A DNA stretch of 38,329 bases from Gnetum montanum (taxonomy: Eukaryota; Streptophyta; Gnetopsida; Gnetales; Gnetaceae): positions 449,893 to 488,221 of the forward strand of contig MNCI01001941.1 in assembly GCA_015680685.1 (NCBI GenBank), in the 5' to 3' direction. The translations under genes and the position numbers were made by a program. Of the stretch, positions 22,196 through 31,317 are shown in pieces. The notes below the pieces were generated by a model. The model made no database searches. It had not been told where the DNA came from and saw only the letters and a program-made list of their open reading frames with translations. How positions within the stretch are numbered: the first letter of the stretch is position 1; each line of letters starts with the position of its first letter.

Positions 22196-22253
22196 CGGGG
22201 GAGGGAGCGAGGGAGGGGCAGGGGTGGCATGGTGGGGCGGGCGGAGGCGGGGA
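22196..22253 (+). other. G-rich tract, potential G-quadruplex, with clustered CpG
   Basis: A 58-base run with many G tracts, for example GGGGCGGGCGGAGGCGGGG at its right end. It holds several CpGs in a window that is otherwise CpG-poor. The matching position in the sister LTR (27630-27650) is only a short 'aggggggctaggg' segment. The tract is therefore an expansion or insertion specific to this copy. Confidence 0.8.
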
Positions 22254-22894
22254 TGAATAAGTTTCCCAAATAAAAAATTAATCAACCAAAGTAGACACCA
22301 AATTTTATGTGGTTTCCCAACTTGGGTAGTCCACACTTGGAGGGTAGTTCTCTAGCACACCTTCGGACTTTGTTGCTCTCAAAATATGGTTTGAAGGGTA
22401 TTACAACTTGTACAGCTTTAAGCTCTGCTATGGAGTGATTTGATGCCATGAATCCACTCAACCCCGCAAGGTCCCAACAAGCTTAGAATGTGGTTTCTAG
22501 GATCCCACACCTTTACAACTTGAGCTCCACTCCAGAGTATTATGGCGTTACACCAATACTCAATCCTGCAAGATCTTGACAAGGTTAAGGATGATTCCTT
22601 TTTGCAAGAAGTGCATCAACCTTGCAGGGCAACAAAAGAGAAACAAAAATTACAAGGAAAGGCTGCAACTAATTTTGCTGATCCTTGTACTTTGAGGTAC
22701 AACACACTTTGAGCACTTACAACAGTACAAAAGATAGTACAATGAGGTACAAGAACAATTGAATGATGTATAAAATGATTACTTGATGTTGACACTTGAA
22801 AGTTCATTATTCTTGCACATTTCCCAAGAGAATGAAGTCTACCTATAGCCTATATGTTTCCAAAATCACTTTGGAATTTGTGCTATCTAATGAT

Positions 22895-23097
22895 CACTAA
22901 AGATATCTTCTTCGAGATTGAGACATCTTTTAGCATTAGACTTCCATTCAGGAGAGATGCCTTCTCCACAAGGAAGATTTCTACTATTTCTAAGAGATGT
23001 CTTCTTTTGAGCAACCTTCAACTTGGCCAAGACATCTTCATCATTAGGGAGATGTCTTCTCTTGTTAGTAGACATCTACTTTTTTTTAGAGATGTCT
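22895..23097 (-). promoter_or_regulatory. 20-bp-spaced AGACGTCT box array (3' LTR copy)
   Basis: Boxes AGACATCT or AGATGTCT start at 22921, 22995, 23030, 23050, 23070 and 23090; the last four are exactly 20 bp apart. Variants AGATATCT (22901) and AGATGCCT (22955) also occur. On the minus strand the array lies within the first 450 bp of the LTR, where U3 promoter elements are expected. A regulatory role is inferred, not shown. Confidence 0.5.
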
Positions 23098-23339
23098 CTC
23101 TTCAATAAGTTCTTCAATGATAAGGCTTCCTCTTGAACATCAAAGTTGAGCTTTGAAGTCTTTGTTTCTTGTCCATGTTCTTTGATCTCCTACATGCTTC
23201 CTTGAGACTTTGTAGATGTCCTTGTTCTTTGAGCTCTCATTTTGTCTTAATCCAAGTTTTTGCCCTATACACACAATAACCACACAAGCATCCTTGTTCT
23301 TCATTTTTCTTAAGGTTTTGACATACCAAAAGGTCAACA

Positions 23340-23354
23340 ATCTCCCCCTTTTTG
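23340..23354 (-). other. Polypurine tract of the gag/PF20167-like element
   Basis: On the minus strand the bases next to the 3' LTR read AAAAAGGGGGAGAT, the classic plus-strand DNA primer of LTR elements. It sits directly against the TGTTGACC start of the LTR, which fixes that boundary. Confidence 0.9.
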
Positions 23355-23984
23355 GTGATGTCCAAAACTTAAGAAAATGGGTGAGATAAACTAGTAAAGA
23401 AAAATATTAAGACATATAAATTCCTATGGTATTCAGGGACTAGAATAAAAGTGCGGAGGTTCAAAGTAGTTCGGTACATGGGAGATAATGAAACAATGCA
23501 AAAATAAGGATAATAGAGATAACTAAAGAAATATCATCAGTTTATACCATAAATCATCTGTAACTATCCATACAACTAACTGTCCAACCAATAACCACAT
23601 CATACAAAATCATCCACATATGTGCAAGTCCAAAATGCACATATGTGAAAAACAAAAAAAAATTCTCCTATTTTTTGGACATCAACAAAAAGGAGAGAAA
23701 AATGATCACCCGAGGTGCCTAATCACTAACCTTAGTTGCATCATCAGACTCAAATCCCTCCACTGCTTGGGATGGATGATAAGTCTTCTCCTCATTTTCA
23801 TCACTATTGGTGTTGGGTTGGCTCGACTACTACTCATCCTCATTAGATGACTCAAGCTACTGGACTTGATCCCTCCAAGATAAAGCTTCACTCAAAATCA
23901 AGATGAAGTTGGTGGATTTGGTTGAATTGGAGGCTGCTAAGTTGGTACCCATTAGGATGTGGTCCTAAAGATACTCTCCATAGT

Positions 23985-25307
23985 TTGCTACTCAAATGAG
24001 CTAGGAGCATCAATTGATGGAGGAATTGAAGGTATAGGTGGTGCAGGATCATGATGCTCAGGTTGTTGCATGGAAACATGATGCTCCCCTTGTACATAAG
24101 TTGGTGGTGCCACAAGCTCAAAGTCTGACTTCATTCCTAAGTCATATGTTGGAGAAGGTTCAACTGATGCATAGTACCTTGCTGGGATAGGAATGTCCTC
24201 CTCATTGTCAAAAATAAGAGTAGTAACCTCGAACTCTTGTCCATTACAAGGAGGAGGAATACTAGCTGCATCCATACTCTTATGCAAGTAAGGGAGGTTT
24301 CTGCCAAGCTTCCCAATGGCTTGTGCAAATGGTTGAAGAAGCTTATTTAGTGAAGAATTGATTTGGGCACTAGTGGATTTGGATTTGCTTAGCTAGGAAG
24401 AGGTCCTCAATGATGATGCTTGCTTCTTCTTCTTCTACGATTTGGTGCTTAGTTCCTCTTTTGATGCATGAGAAAGGCTCCTCTTCTTAGCATATTCGAT
24501 AAGGCTCCTCTTTCCTTTGAGCAAAGGCATCTTTGGAATAGGAACACCCTTTTGACGTATCAACAAGCTGATGAGGTAGGGGTGCCTAATGATTTTTTCC
24601 TTGGCATGAAAAATTAGCATGTCCCTGTAGAGTGTATGCCTCAAATCTAATGACAGTCCTATGAGAAGACAATAAAGCACAAAAGCTTGGGATGACAATA
24701 GATAACTGTAACTTTTCCTTTTTACCATAATGTTATACAACATGATAAGAGACAAGGTGGAAGCATTAGGTATCATCATGCTCCTCTCGATATGACCTCT
24801 ATCAAAGGATACATCTTTCCCAAACAAGACATCACAAAATTCATCATGTCCTATGGGCATTATACCATTTGAATAAATGTTAGTCATGGCATCAATGGTG
24901 ATCTGGAAGACATCTACATTGGAACTCTTAAGGATTGCATTTACAACTTGAGGAGAGACCTCAATGAGAATACCCCTAACCATGGATGTGAGTGCTCCAA
25001 CAACAACATTTGAAATAATAATGTTGCAATAGAATTCTCTAATTGACACTTCAAGAATTAGGAAATTCATTGTAATGAAGGAGCCCTCATTTAAAAATTT
25101 AAAATATTCCATCATAGTAGTTTTCCTATGGACAAGAAAAGAAAGAGAATGCTCAGTAATAATGTTTGTGGTTCGAGTTGCCTCAAACCTATGCTATGCA
25201 CTTGAGCTTTTGAAATGGGATGTGTAGGAAGATGGCACGTTGCTAGAATTGCCCTTGGATCTCTTCTTTGGTGGTGGCCTAGACATCCCAATGTTCTTAT
25301 GGGCCAT
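23985..25307 (-). pseudogene. Second ORF: PF20167-like 'plant transposon protein'
   Basis: The reading frame starts at an ATG at 25307 (MAHKNIGMSRPPPKKRSKGN, a basic nuclear-signal-like start). It has one stop at codon 38, is then open for 252 codons to a stop at 24435, and continues in the same frame past a second nearby stop into a proline-rich tail (PAPPIPSIPPS, to ~23988). The core shows REFYCNI, MVRGILIEVSPQVVNAIL, PNASTLSLIML, AFVLYCLLIGLSLDLRHTLY and HPYLISLLIRQKGVPI. These match my memory of the 'putative plant transposon protein' domain (PF20167), related to Athila ORF1-type proteins, whose function is unknown. No catalytic motif is seen. The stops look like single CAG/TGG-type transitions, so the ancestor was about 450 aa. 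Family assignment is by pattern recall. Confidence 0.65.
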
Positions 25308-25389
25308 TTTTGACAAAATTTGGAAGAATAAGATAAAAGAATAAGGGTTTTAACTTTAATACTAGTGGCAAACTAGGACTTTGAACAAA

Positions 25390-25565
25390 AAAGAAGACAT
25401 CTTTCATAGAGAGAAGCCATCTCATCTGCATTTTAAAAAAACTAGTAGACATCTTTCTCACATAGTAGACATCTTTGCCACACTGTAGGAAAAATTAGGT
25501 AGACATCCATTTCATGAGTAGACATCTTCATGTAGATGTTTCTTTCTTGGAGCAGATGTCTTCAT
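25390..25565 (-). promoter_or_regulatory. Internal cluster of LTR-type AGACATCT boxes upstream of ORF2
   Basis: Boxes AGACATCT at 25395, 25447, 25467 and 25520 and AGATGTCT at 25554, with variants at 25501 and 25534. Two pairs are 20 bp apart, as in the LTR arrays. On the minus strand the cluster lies 88-254 bp upstream of the second ORF's ATG (25307). It may be an internal promoter or a remnant of an LTR-derived segment. Confidence 0.45.
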
Positions 25566-25689
25566 TGAAAGAGGCTCAATAGGATGGGGTTTGGGAAAAG
25601 TTGCTAAGGACTATAGTCTTAATAGATACTTACAAAAAAAAAAAAGAAAAGCTTACCTCTACTTACCTACTATTTTGTTGAAAGTCGAA

Positions 25690-27559
25690 GGTACTTAGAG
25701 AGCTAGAGAAGGAATTTCCTCTTTTGAGGATTCTCTTGTCAACCAAACTTCTTCAATAGCCAAGGCTTGACTTTGTCTCATGAATTTGTTAGTGAGAGTT
25801 TCTTGGTTCCCTTGTTCCTACCTTTTAGCTCTCCATTCTTTCCTGAATCCTTTGTTCTTTTAAGTTATCCAGTCTTTTCTATGGTCCTGCAAAAATTTCT
25901 TTCTTGATGCACTTTGATAAGACCAAGAAGTCTTATGATATGAACAACTATTCATATGATAATACTTAAGATTGCAATCCCATTATTTATGTCCTAATTT
26001 ATGATAATAATAGCACCTAATCCTCCTATGGTTGTACGAATGATTAGGATGATCAAACCTTGTATGACCATTGCGGTGGATAGGAGCTTTCTTTGATTTT
26101 GATGTAGTAGCATTATTCTTTAGAGGATCATTTTATTGTGATGGGTTTATTGAAGGTGGTTACTCTGTACAACATCCCAATCCACTCTTATCATGTGGAC
26201 TTCTTCCTTATTCTAATACCATTCAAAGGGATTCCTTTTCCTTTACCAACCTTTCGTTTACTAATTTGACATTTGCAATTTCTATTTTGGCCTATTCATA
26301 AGATAGGGTTAGCTTTTCATTCTTAGCTCTTTGGTCTAAGAGTTTCTTAATAAGGTTAGAAATAGTTAAATTCAACAATGAGATTTCCTGATCCTTAGTT
26401 TTGACTTGTTTATTTAACTTATTGTAAAGATTTTGAAAAGAGAAAATCTCACTACATAATAGATCAAACATCTCTTCATCATTAAGATCATCATCTGATG
26501 AGTTAGCGTCATCATTAGTGAGGTCCATGTAGATGAGATGAGAATTTTTCACATCATTCTCCACCTCTTCCTCACTTGGCTCCTCATCATCCCAACTTGT
26601 ATAGAAGTTGGTCTTCTTTACCTCATCATTGGATCTATTCTTATGCTACAACCTACTATTGCTAGGACATTTGAAGGGCATATGACCTCTTCCTTCACAA
26701 ACCCAACATTCTATAGAAGAGAAATCTAAGTTAGAAGTTAAAAATATTTTACCTCTTTCTCTACCTTTGAATAGGTTGGACCTTTGCGAAGTTGAGCCCT
26801 TCTTCTTGCTATTAGTCATTATAGTTTCCTTGAGAGAAGGAAAATCTCATCTTCGCTACCCTCATCATGTTCATGGAGCTCCTTCTCCTTAGAGGTAGTC
26901 TTTAGAGTGATGGGTTTTTCTTGGATAGCCCCTTCACTTATGAGGTTCATTTCATAAGAAATAAGAGCACTTTGAGGCTCTTCAAATTTTAGAGTTGAAA
27001 AATCTCTAATTTCTTCCATTGCAGTTACTTTTGGTTTGAACTCCAGCTGAAGTGTTTTGATCATTTTAATAATGACATCACTTTTTGGCAGATTTTTGTT
27101 AGTACCTCTAATGGCCACAACAAGATCATTGGCTCTAGAAAAATCATCTTTTATTTTCTCACCTTCTCTCATTTCGAGCTTATCATATTCACTTTGTAAA
27201 ACTAACAATTTAGATTGTTTAACAATTGAGGTTTCCTCATAAGTAGCCTTTAATGTTTGCCAAATTTCTTTGGCCATTTTGCATCTAGCTACACTATTAC
27301 ACTCAGATTTATTTAAAGCAAAATATAAAAAATTCTTTGCTTTTAAGTTAAACATAAACTTATCTTTTTCTTCTGAAATCCATTTGCTATGGGGCTTGAT
27401 GGTTTCGATGGATTTATCAATGGGCGGCATGTAATCTTCAAGGACGGGCTTCCAAACTTTGAACTCTATAGATTTGAAGAATCCTTTCATTCTAGCTTTT
27501 CAATAGGCAAAGTTGAATCCATCAAACATGGGTCACTTTGTATAAGATGTTCCCTCCAT
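25690..27559 (-). pseudogene. Copia-type gag (UBN2-like) with two CCHC knuckles
   Basis: The start is at 27559 (MEGTSYTK, then a stop, PMFDGFNFAY, then TGA in place of a Trp codon before KARMKGFF). The frame is then clean for 223 codons (27490-26819): the UBN2-type gag core with KAKNFLYFALNKSECNSVAR, AKEIWQTLKATYE, VKQSKLLVLQSEYDKLEMRE and LPKSDVIIKMIKTL. A frameshift near 26830 moves to the frame holding knuckle 1 (26667-26708, C-W-V-C-E-G-R-G-H-M-P-F-K-C). A coiled-coil acidic region follows (26292-26564), then knuckle 2 (25974-26015), whose second Cys has become Tyr. It would package element RNA into particles. No protease follows; the frame fades near 25690. Confidence 0.85.
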
Positions 27560-27597
27560 TGTTCACTCTTGATGTTGATGACGAAGAAGAGTACTAA

Positions 27598-27609
27598 GCT
27601 CTAATACCA
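27598..27609 (-). other. Primer-binding site, tRNA-Met type
   Basis: Minus strand TGGTATTAGAGC, one C-to-T change from the initiator tRNA-Met complement TGGTATCAGAGC. It lies two bases from the end of the 5' LTR, which fixes the element's orientation and boundary. Confidence 0.92.
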
Positions 27610-27611
27610 CT

Positions 27612-28821
27612 TAAAGATCGTTGAACTTAGAAGAGGGGGGCTAGGGAATAAGTTCCCTAAATAAAAAATTAATCAAACAAAGCACACACCAAATTTAACA
27701 TGGTTCCCCAACTTGGATAGTCCACACTTAGAGGGTAGTTGTCTAGCACACCTTTGGACTTTGTTGCTCTCAAAATATGGTTTGAAGGGCACCACACCCT
27801 ATATTACTCTAAGCTTCTCTTTAGAGCTATTTGATGCCATGAATCCACTCAACCCCGCAAGGTCTCAAAGAGCTTAGAATGTGATTTTCAAAATCCTAGA
27901 ACCTTTACAAGTTGAGCTTTGCTCCGAAGTGTTGTGGTGCTATGCCAACACTCAATCTTGTAGGATCCTGACAAGCTCAAGGATGATGCCTTCCCACAAG
28001 AAGTGCATCAACCTTGTAGGCAACAAAAGAGAAACAAAAATCACAAGAAAAGGATGCAACTAATTTTGCTAATCCTTGTATTTTGAGGTACAACACACTT
28101 TGACCTTTTACAATAGTACAAAAGATAGTACAATGAGATACAAGAATAAAAGAATGATGTATAAAATGAATGCTTAATGTTGACACTTGATAGTTCACAA
28201 TGCTTGCATATTTCTCAAGAGAATGAAGTCCACTTTAGCCTAGATGTTTTTGAAATCACTTGGAATTTGTGCAATGGCTATCTAATGGTCACTAAAGACA
28301 TCTTCTTTGAGCTTAAGACATATTTCTTCATTAGACTTCCATTTGGAAGAGATGTCGTCTCCACAAGGAAGACATCTTTGAGGAGATATCTTCATGAAGA
28401 CGTCTTCTTCATAAGGAAGATGTTTATTCTTTCTGAGAGATGTCTTTTTTTGAACAACCTTCAACTTGGCCAAGGCATTTTCATCATCAGGGAGACATCT
28501 TTTCTTGTTGGTAGACGTCTGCTGTTTCTTGGAGACATCTTTTCTTGTTGGTAGACATCTACTATTTCTTGGAGACATATTTCTTCAATAAGTTCTTGAA
28601 TGCTAAGGCTTCTTCTTGAACATCGAAGTTGATCTTTGAAGTCTTCATTCCTTGTCCATGTTCTTTGAACTCCTACATCCTTCCTTTAGATCTTATAGAT
28701 GTCATTCTTCTTTGAGCTCTCCTTTTTTCTTAATCCAAGTTCTTTCCCTACACACACAACAACCACATAAGCATCCTTGCTATTTGTTTCTTTAAGGTTT
28801 TGACATACCAAAAGGTCAATA
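27612..28821 (-). repeat. 5' LTR of the gag/PF20167-like element
   Basis: 1210 bp. Its terminal dinucleotides in + coordinates are TA...TA where the sister copy has TG...CA, consistent with C-to-T decay on both strands. It carries the longest AGACGTCT-type array (28296-28580), including two boxes with an intact CpG. Confidence 0.9.
28296..28580 (-). promoter_or_regulatory. AGACGTCT box array in the 5' LTR, 20-bp register
   Basis: About fourteen boxes: AGACGTCT itself at 28398 and 28513, AGACATCT at 28296, 28370, 28493, 28533 and 28553, AGATGTCT at 28438, and variants (28316, 28350, 28384, 28418, 28573). Starts 28493, 28513, 28533, 28553 and 28573 are exactly 20 bp apart, forming a 40-bp tandem unit. 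AGACATCT and AGATGTCT are the two products expected when the CpG of the palindrome decays on either strand. The GACGTC core is an ACGT-type bZIP site. Function is inferred. Confidence 0.55.
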
Positions 28822-29462
28822 GATAATCCATCCATGAAAATAAAGCATGTCTAGCCATAGTATCGATGAGTTGATCAATACTAGGTAACAAAAAATCATG
28901 TTTAATAGTTGCTTTGTTAAGATATCGAAAGTCAATATAGATATGAATGCTCCCATTTTTCTTGGGAATCACCACTATGTTAGACATTCAATTAGCGTAA
29001 TCGACAGCTCGAATGAAACCAGCTTGGTAGAGTTTCATGATCTTATCATGCATTGCCATTAGTCTAGTCATATTTTTTGCTTAACAGGTTTGATATGAGG
29101 GTCGAGTATGATATTATGTTGAACTGAACATTGGTCAAGACCTAGCATATCCCCGTATGACCAAGGAAAGGCTTTGAAGTTGTCTTAGAGGACCTTGGTA
29201 ATGCCTTGAGCCTATTGTGGTTCAAGTGCAAAACTTAATTTTAGTGTTTTCTCCTTACCATTATGTGTTGTGATGGGAACTTTGGCTAAAGAATCCTCAA
29301 TAATGTCATTAGTCTTGAGGTCAAGGGTTTTGACTATGTGTTTAGTGTACTCAAGGGGTTTTTCTATGAAGGCTACATGATCGAACAGGCTTTTAGGCTC
29401 AAGATCTAGGTAATCAAGGTCAATGAATCACTCAACATCACCATACAGTCCATTTAAGCTAA
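28822..29462 (-). pseudogene. RT N-terminal half of the Tat-like element
   Basis: On the minus strand from ~29462: GDVEHFIDLDYLDLEP, then SYGDMLGLDQCSVQHNIIL and DPHIKPVKQK, then YQAGFIRAVDYAN, SNIVVIPKKNGS, FRYLNKATIKHDFLLPSIDQ and ARHALFSWMDYL, where the young element begins. This is the canonical start of gypsy RT and the linker before it. Its other half is at 21389-22178. Nothing that looks like gag is found to the right of 29462. Confidence 0.88.
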
Positions 29463-29832
29463 GAGTTAAGCTAAATTGCATTCACATATCCATATTCTGG
29501 TCATGCACATCAACCAAAAGTACATTAAGTGACATATGTGTAATAAAATTGTTAAATAATGTGAAGTATTGTAATGATAGAGTAACATAATCTTAAATAA
29601 GGACAAAACATAGTGAAACAAGGCCAAACAAGGCAAAGTAGGGTGGAATATGGTCGAATATGACCATATATTGCTAGTTTTAGGCCTTAGCAGCCCGTGG
29701 TTGGGGCCCATTTGACTTAGTTTGATCATTGGTAAGGTGGGCAGGCTCATTATAGGACTTGTTGGAGTGCCTTTGGCTAGGAACTAGCAAGCTTGGATTG
29801 AGTTCTTACTTGCTAAACTTTTATATACTAAG
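29463..29832. other. Boundary region, possible left end of a plus-strand element
   Basis: No gene. At 29661 the sequence TGACCATATATTG followed by AGTTTTAGGCCTTAGCA resembles 37848 onward (TGATTACATTATC, then AGTTTTAGGCCCTGGCA). This may be the start of an LTR whose partner begins at 37848. The evidence is limited to this one similarity. Confidence 0.3.
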
Positions 29833-31317
29833 CCCATACGCTAGCTAGCATATGGGATTGGGCCATGGCGTTTCCAAGTGGTTTCAACTTAATTTCTAGC
29901 ATTCTTGGGCTCTTTTAGCAACTTTTAGACTTTGTAGAAGGGTTTTGGTACCTTGTATGGCCATTTTAAGGTTCTTTTGGGTTGAGATAGAGCTTGTTTA
30001 TGGCCCATACACTAGCTCATACGTTGGCCAATGTATGGCACCTAGGTTGCTAGTATGTAGGGTTGAGAAATTAGTTTAAGGAGGCTTTCTTGACTTGTTT
30101 TTGGCTATTGCAAGGTTTTTACATTGGCATAGTGGCTTGGGAGGTAAGATGACTTAGTTTTGAGGTTGGTTTGAGCTAGTAGAAGGCTTAGAAGGGATTC
30201 ACATGCTAGCCCATATGTTGGGTAGTGTATGGGGCTATGGCCCTAGTGTATAGTAGGTTAATTCTTGCTTTTGTGGTGTTCCCAAGGTTGGCTTCCTTGT
30301 TGTACCATACTTGTAAGGTAGCTCATAGGTTATGGTGTTAAGAATGACTATTCTGAAGTCAAAAGGAGTAAAAAAAAAGCTGTTTTGACATCCATACATT
30401 GGTCCATACGCTAGCCAGTGTATGGAGCTTGGTGGCCTAATGTATGAAGACCAAAAGTCATCTTTCCTTAGTTTAGGGCTCCCAAGCTTCATTGGTTAAA
30501 TTTCAAGAAATTTTGAGTTCTTTAAATCTCTCAAAACTTCCCATAAACTATCCCATATGCTAGCCAGTGTATAGAGTCTATGTACCTAGTGTATGGTACA
30601 GATATTGGCCAATTTTAGACTCATTCGACTTAGTTTTGATAGGTTTCAATGTCACTGGTGTCTACGTCAATGGTTTGGCAATTCATGAGGAATTTCTGAG
30701 TCCATTATGGACTGGATTGAGTGTCCTTTATTGTCCAAACACTGGTCCATATGTTGGCTAGCATATGGTACCTACCCCATCAGTGTATAAAATCAAGATT
30801 TCATTTTGTGAGGCCTTTTAGACTAGCCTTTTTTGCTCTTGTGGTTTTGTGCTAAGATATGGCTTTCTTGGCATCATGGGAAGAAAAAGAAGAATTTTTT
30901 CAAGGTTTACATGCTTCCCATATGTTGGCCAACATATGGGCTTCATGTGCCTAGCATATAAGGCTTGAATTCATCTTTTATGAGTGAAAATTGGTGAAAG
31001 TTTGGGTTATCTTCTTCCTTGGGCCTTTGAACTTCCCACCATTTATTTTTAAAATCATTTTGAGCTAAGGAAACCTATCAAAATCCTCTCATATTCTCCC
31101 TATATGTTGGCCAACATATATGCTCTATGTTCCTAGCATAGAGGTTAAGAATTGACCAATTTTGACCTTTTTTAACTTGTCCTTTTAGATCTCTAGGGCC
31201 ACAAAATGCCTCTAGCTAGGATTTAAGGTTGGAATTTTCAATTTTGGAGGTTGCTAGAGGTTATACATGAGCATTTGGAATCCTACATCCTACCTCCATA
31301 TGTTGGCTAGTGTATGG
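29833..31317 (+). repeat. Array of ~183-bp units each with a ~22-bp palindrome
   Basis: Nine units begin with a palindrome at about 29834, 30017, 30211, 30404, 30553, 30747, 30918, 31100 and 31296 (steps 183, 194, 193, 149, 194, 171, 182, 196). The consensus half-site is CATATGTTGG with its mirror CCAACATATG, perfect at 30917-30940 and 31101-31120. After each comes a second phrase of the type 'cctagtgtatg', then AT-rich spacer. Spacers are strongly diverged while the palindrome is kept. The open frames across the array are incidental. Confidence 0.85.

Larger units (their letters stand above)
22179..23339 (-). repeat. 3' LTR of the gag/PF20167-like element
   Basis: 1161 bp, starts TGAAGATTG and ends CAACA in + coordinates. 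It aligns with 27612-28821; for example 22327-22398 differs from 27718-27789 at only three positions. It carries AGACGTCT-derived boxes at 22921, 22995, 23030, 23050, 23070 and 23090. Near its left end it holds a G-rich tract that the other LTR lacks. Confidence 0.9.
22179..28821 (-). mobile_element. Non-autonomous LTR element with copia-type gag plus PF20167-like ORF
   Basis: A 6.6-kb element on the minus strand. LTRs are 27612-28821 (5') and 22179-23339 (3'). The primer site at 27598-27609 reads TGGTATTAGAGC on the minus strand, one base from the tRNA-Met site. The polypurine tract at 23340-23354 reads AAAAAGGGGGAGAT. The interior encodes a copia-type gag (25690-27559) and a second ORF (23985-25307). 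I find no protease DSG, integrase DDE, RT or RNase H motif in any frame between them, so it resembles terminal-repeat-with-gag elements that depend on a partner. It interrupts a gypsy RT. Flanking bases AAGAA and GATAA are a poor target duplication (3 of 5). The two longest clean ORFs of the window (226 and 223 aa) are here. Confidence 0.85.
19475..29462 (-). mobile_element. Ty3/gypsy Tat-like element, interrupted (pol only)
   Basis: A minus-strand gypsy pol gene in two pieces: 28822-29462 (end of protease region and RT N-terminus) and 19475-22178 (rest of RT, RNase H, a second archaeal-type RNase H, integrase). The RT breaks at the SWMDYL segment on one side and resumes at the GYNQV segment on the other. 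This shows that the element at 22179-28821 inserted into it. The extra RNase H next to the integrase is a hallmark of the Tat/Ogre lineage. Gag and LTRs are not recognised. It is the older of the two nested elements. Confidence 0.85.

Noticed and set aside
28282-28578. 98-codon minus-strand ORF and 125-codon plus-strand ORF across the 5' LTR
   Set aside because: Both are shadows of the AGACGTCT box array; the sister LTR has similar chance frames and no protein motif is present.
29833-31317. Regularly spaced repeats that could suggest a CRISPR array
   Set aside because: Spacers are ~160 bp and AT-rich, the repeats are palindromic and variable, and the host is a plant; no cas-like gene is present.
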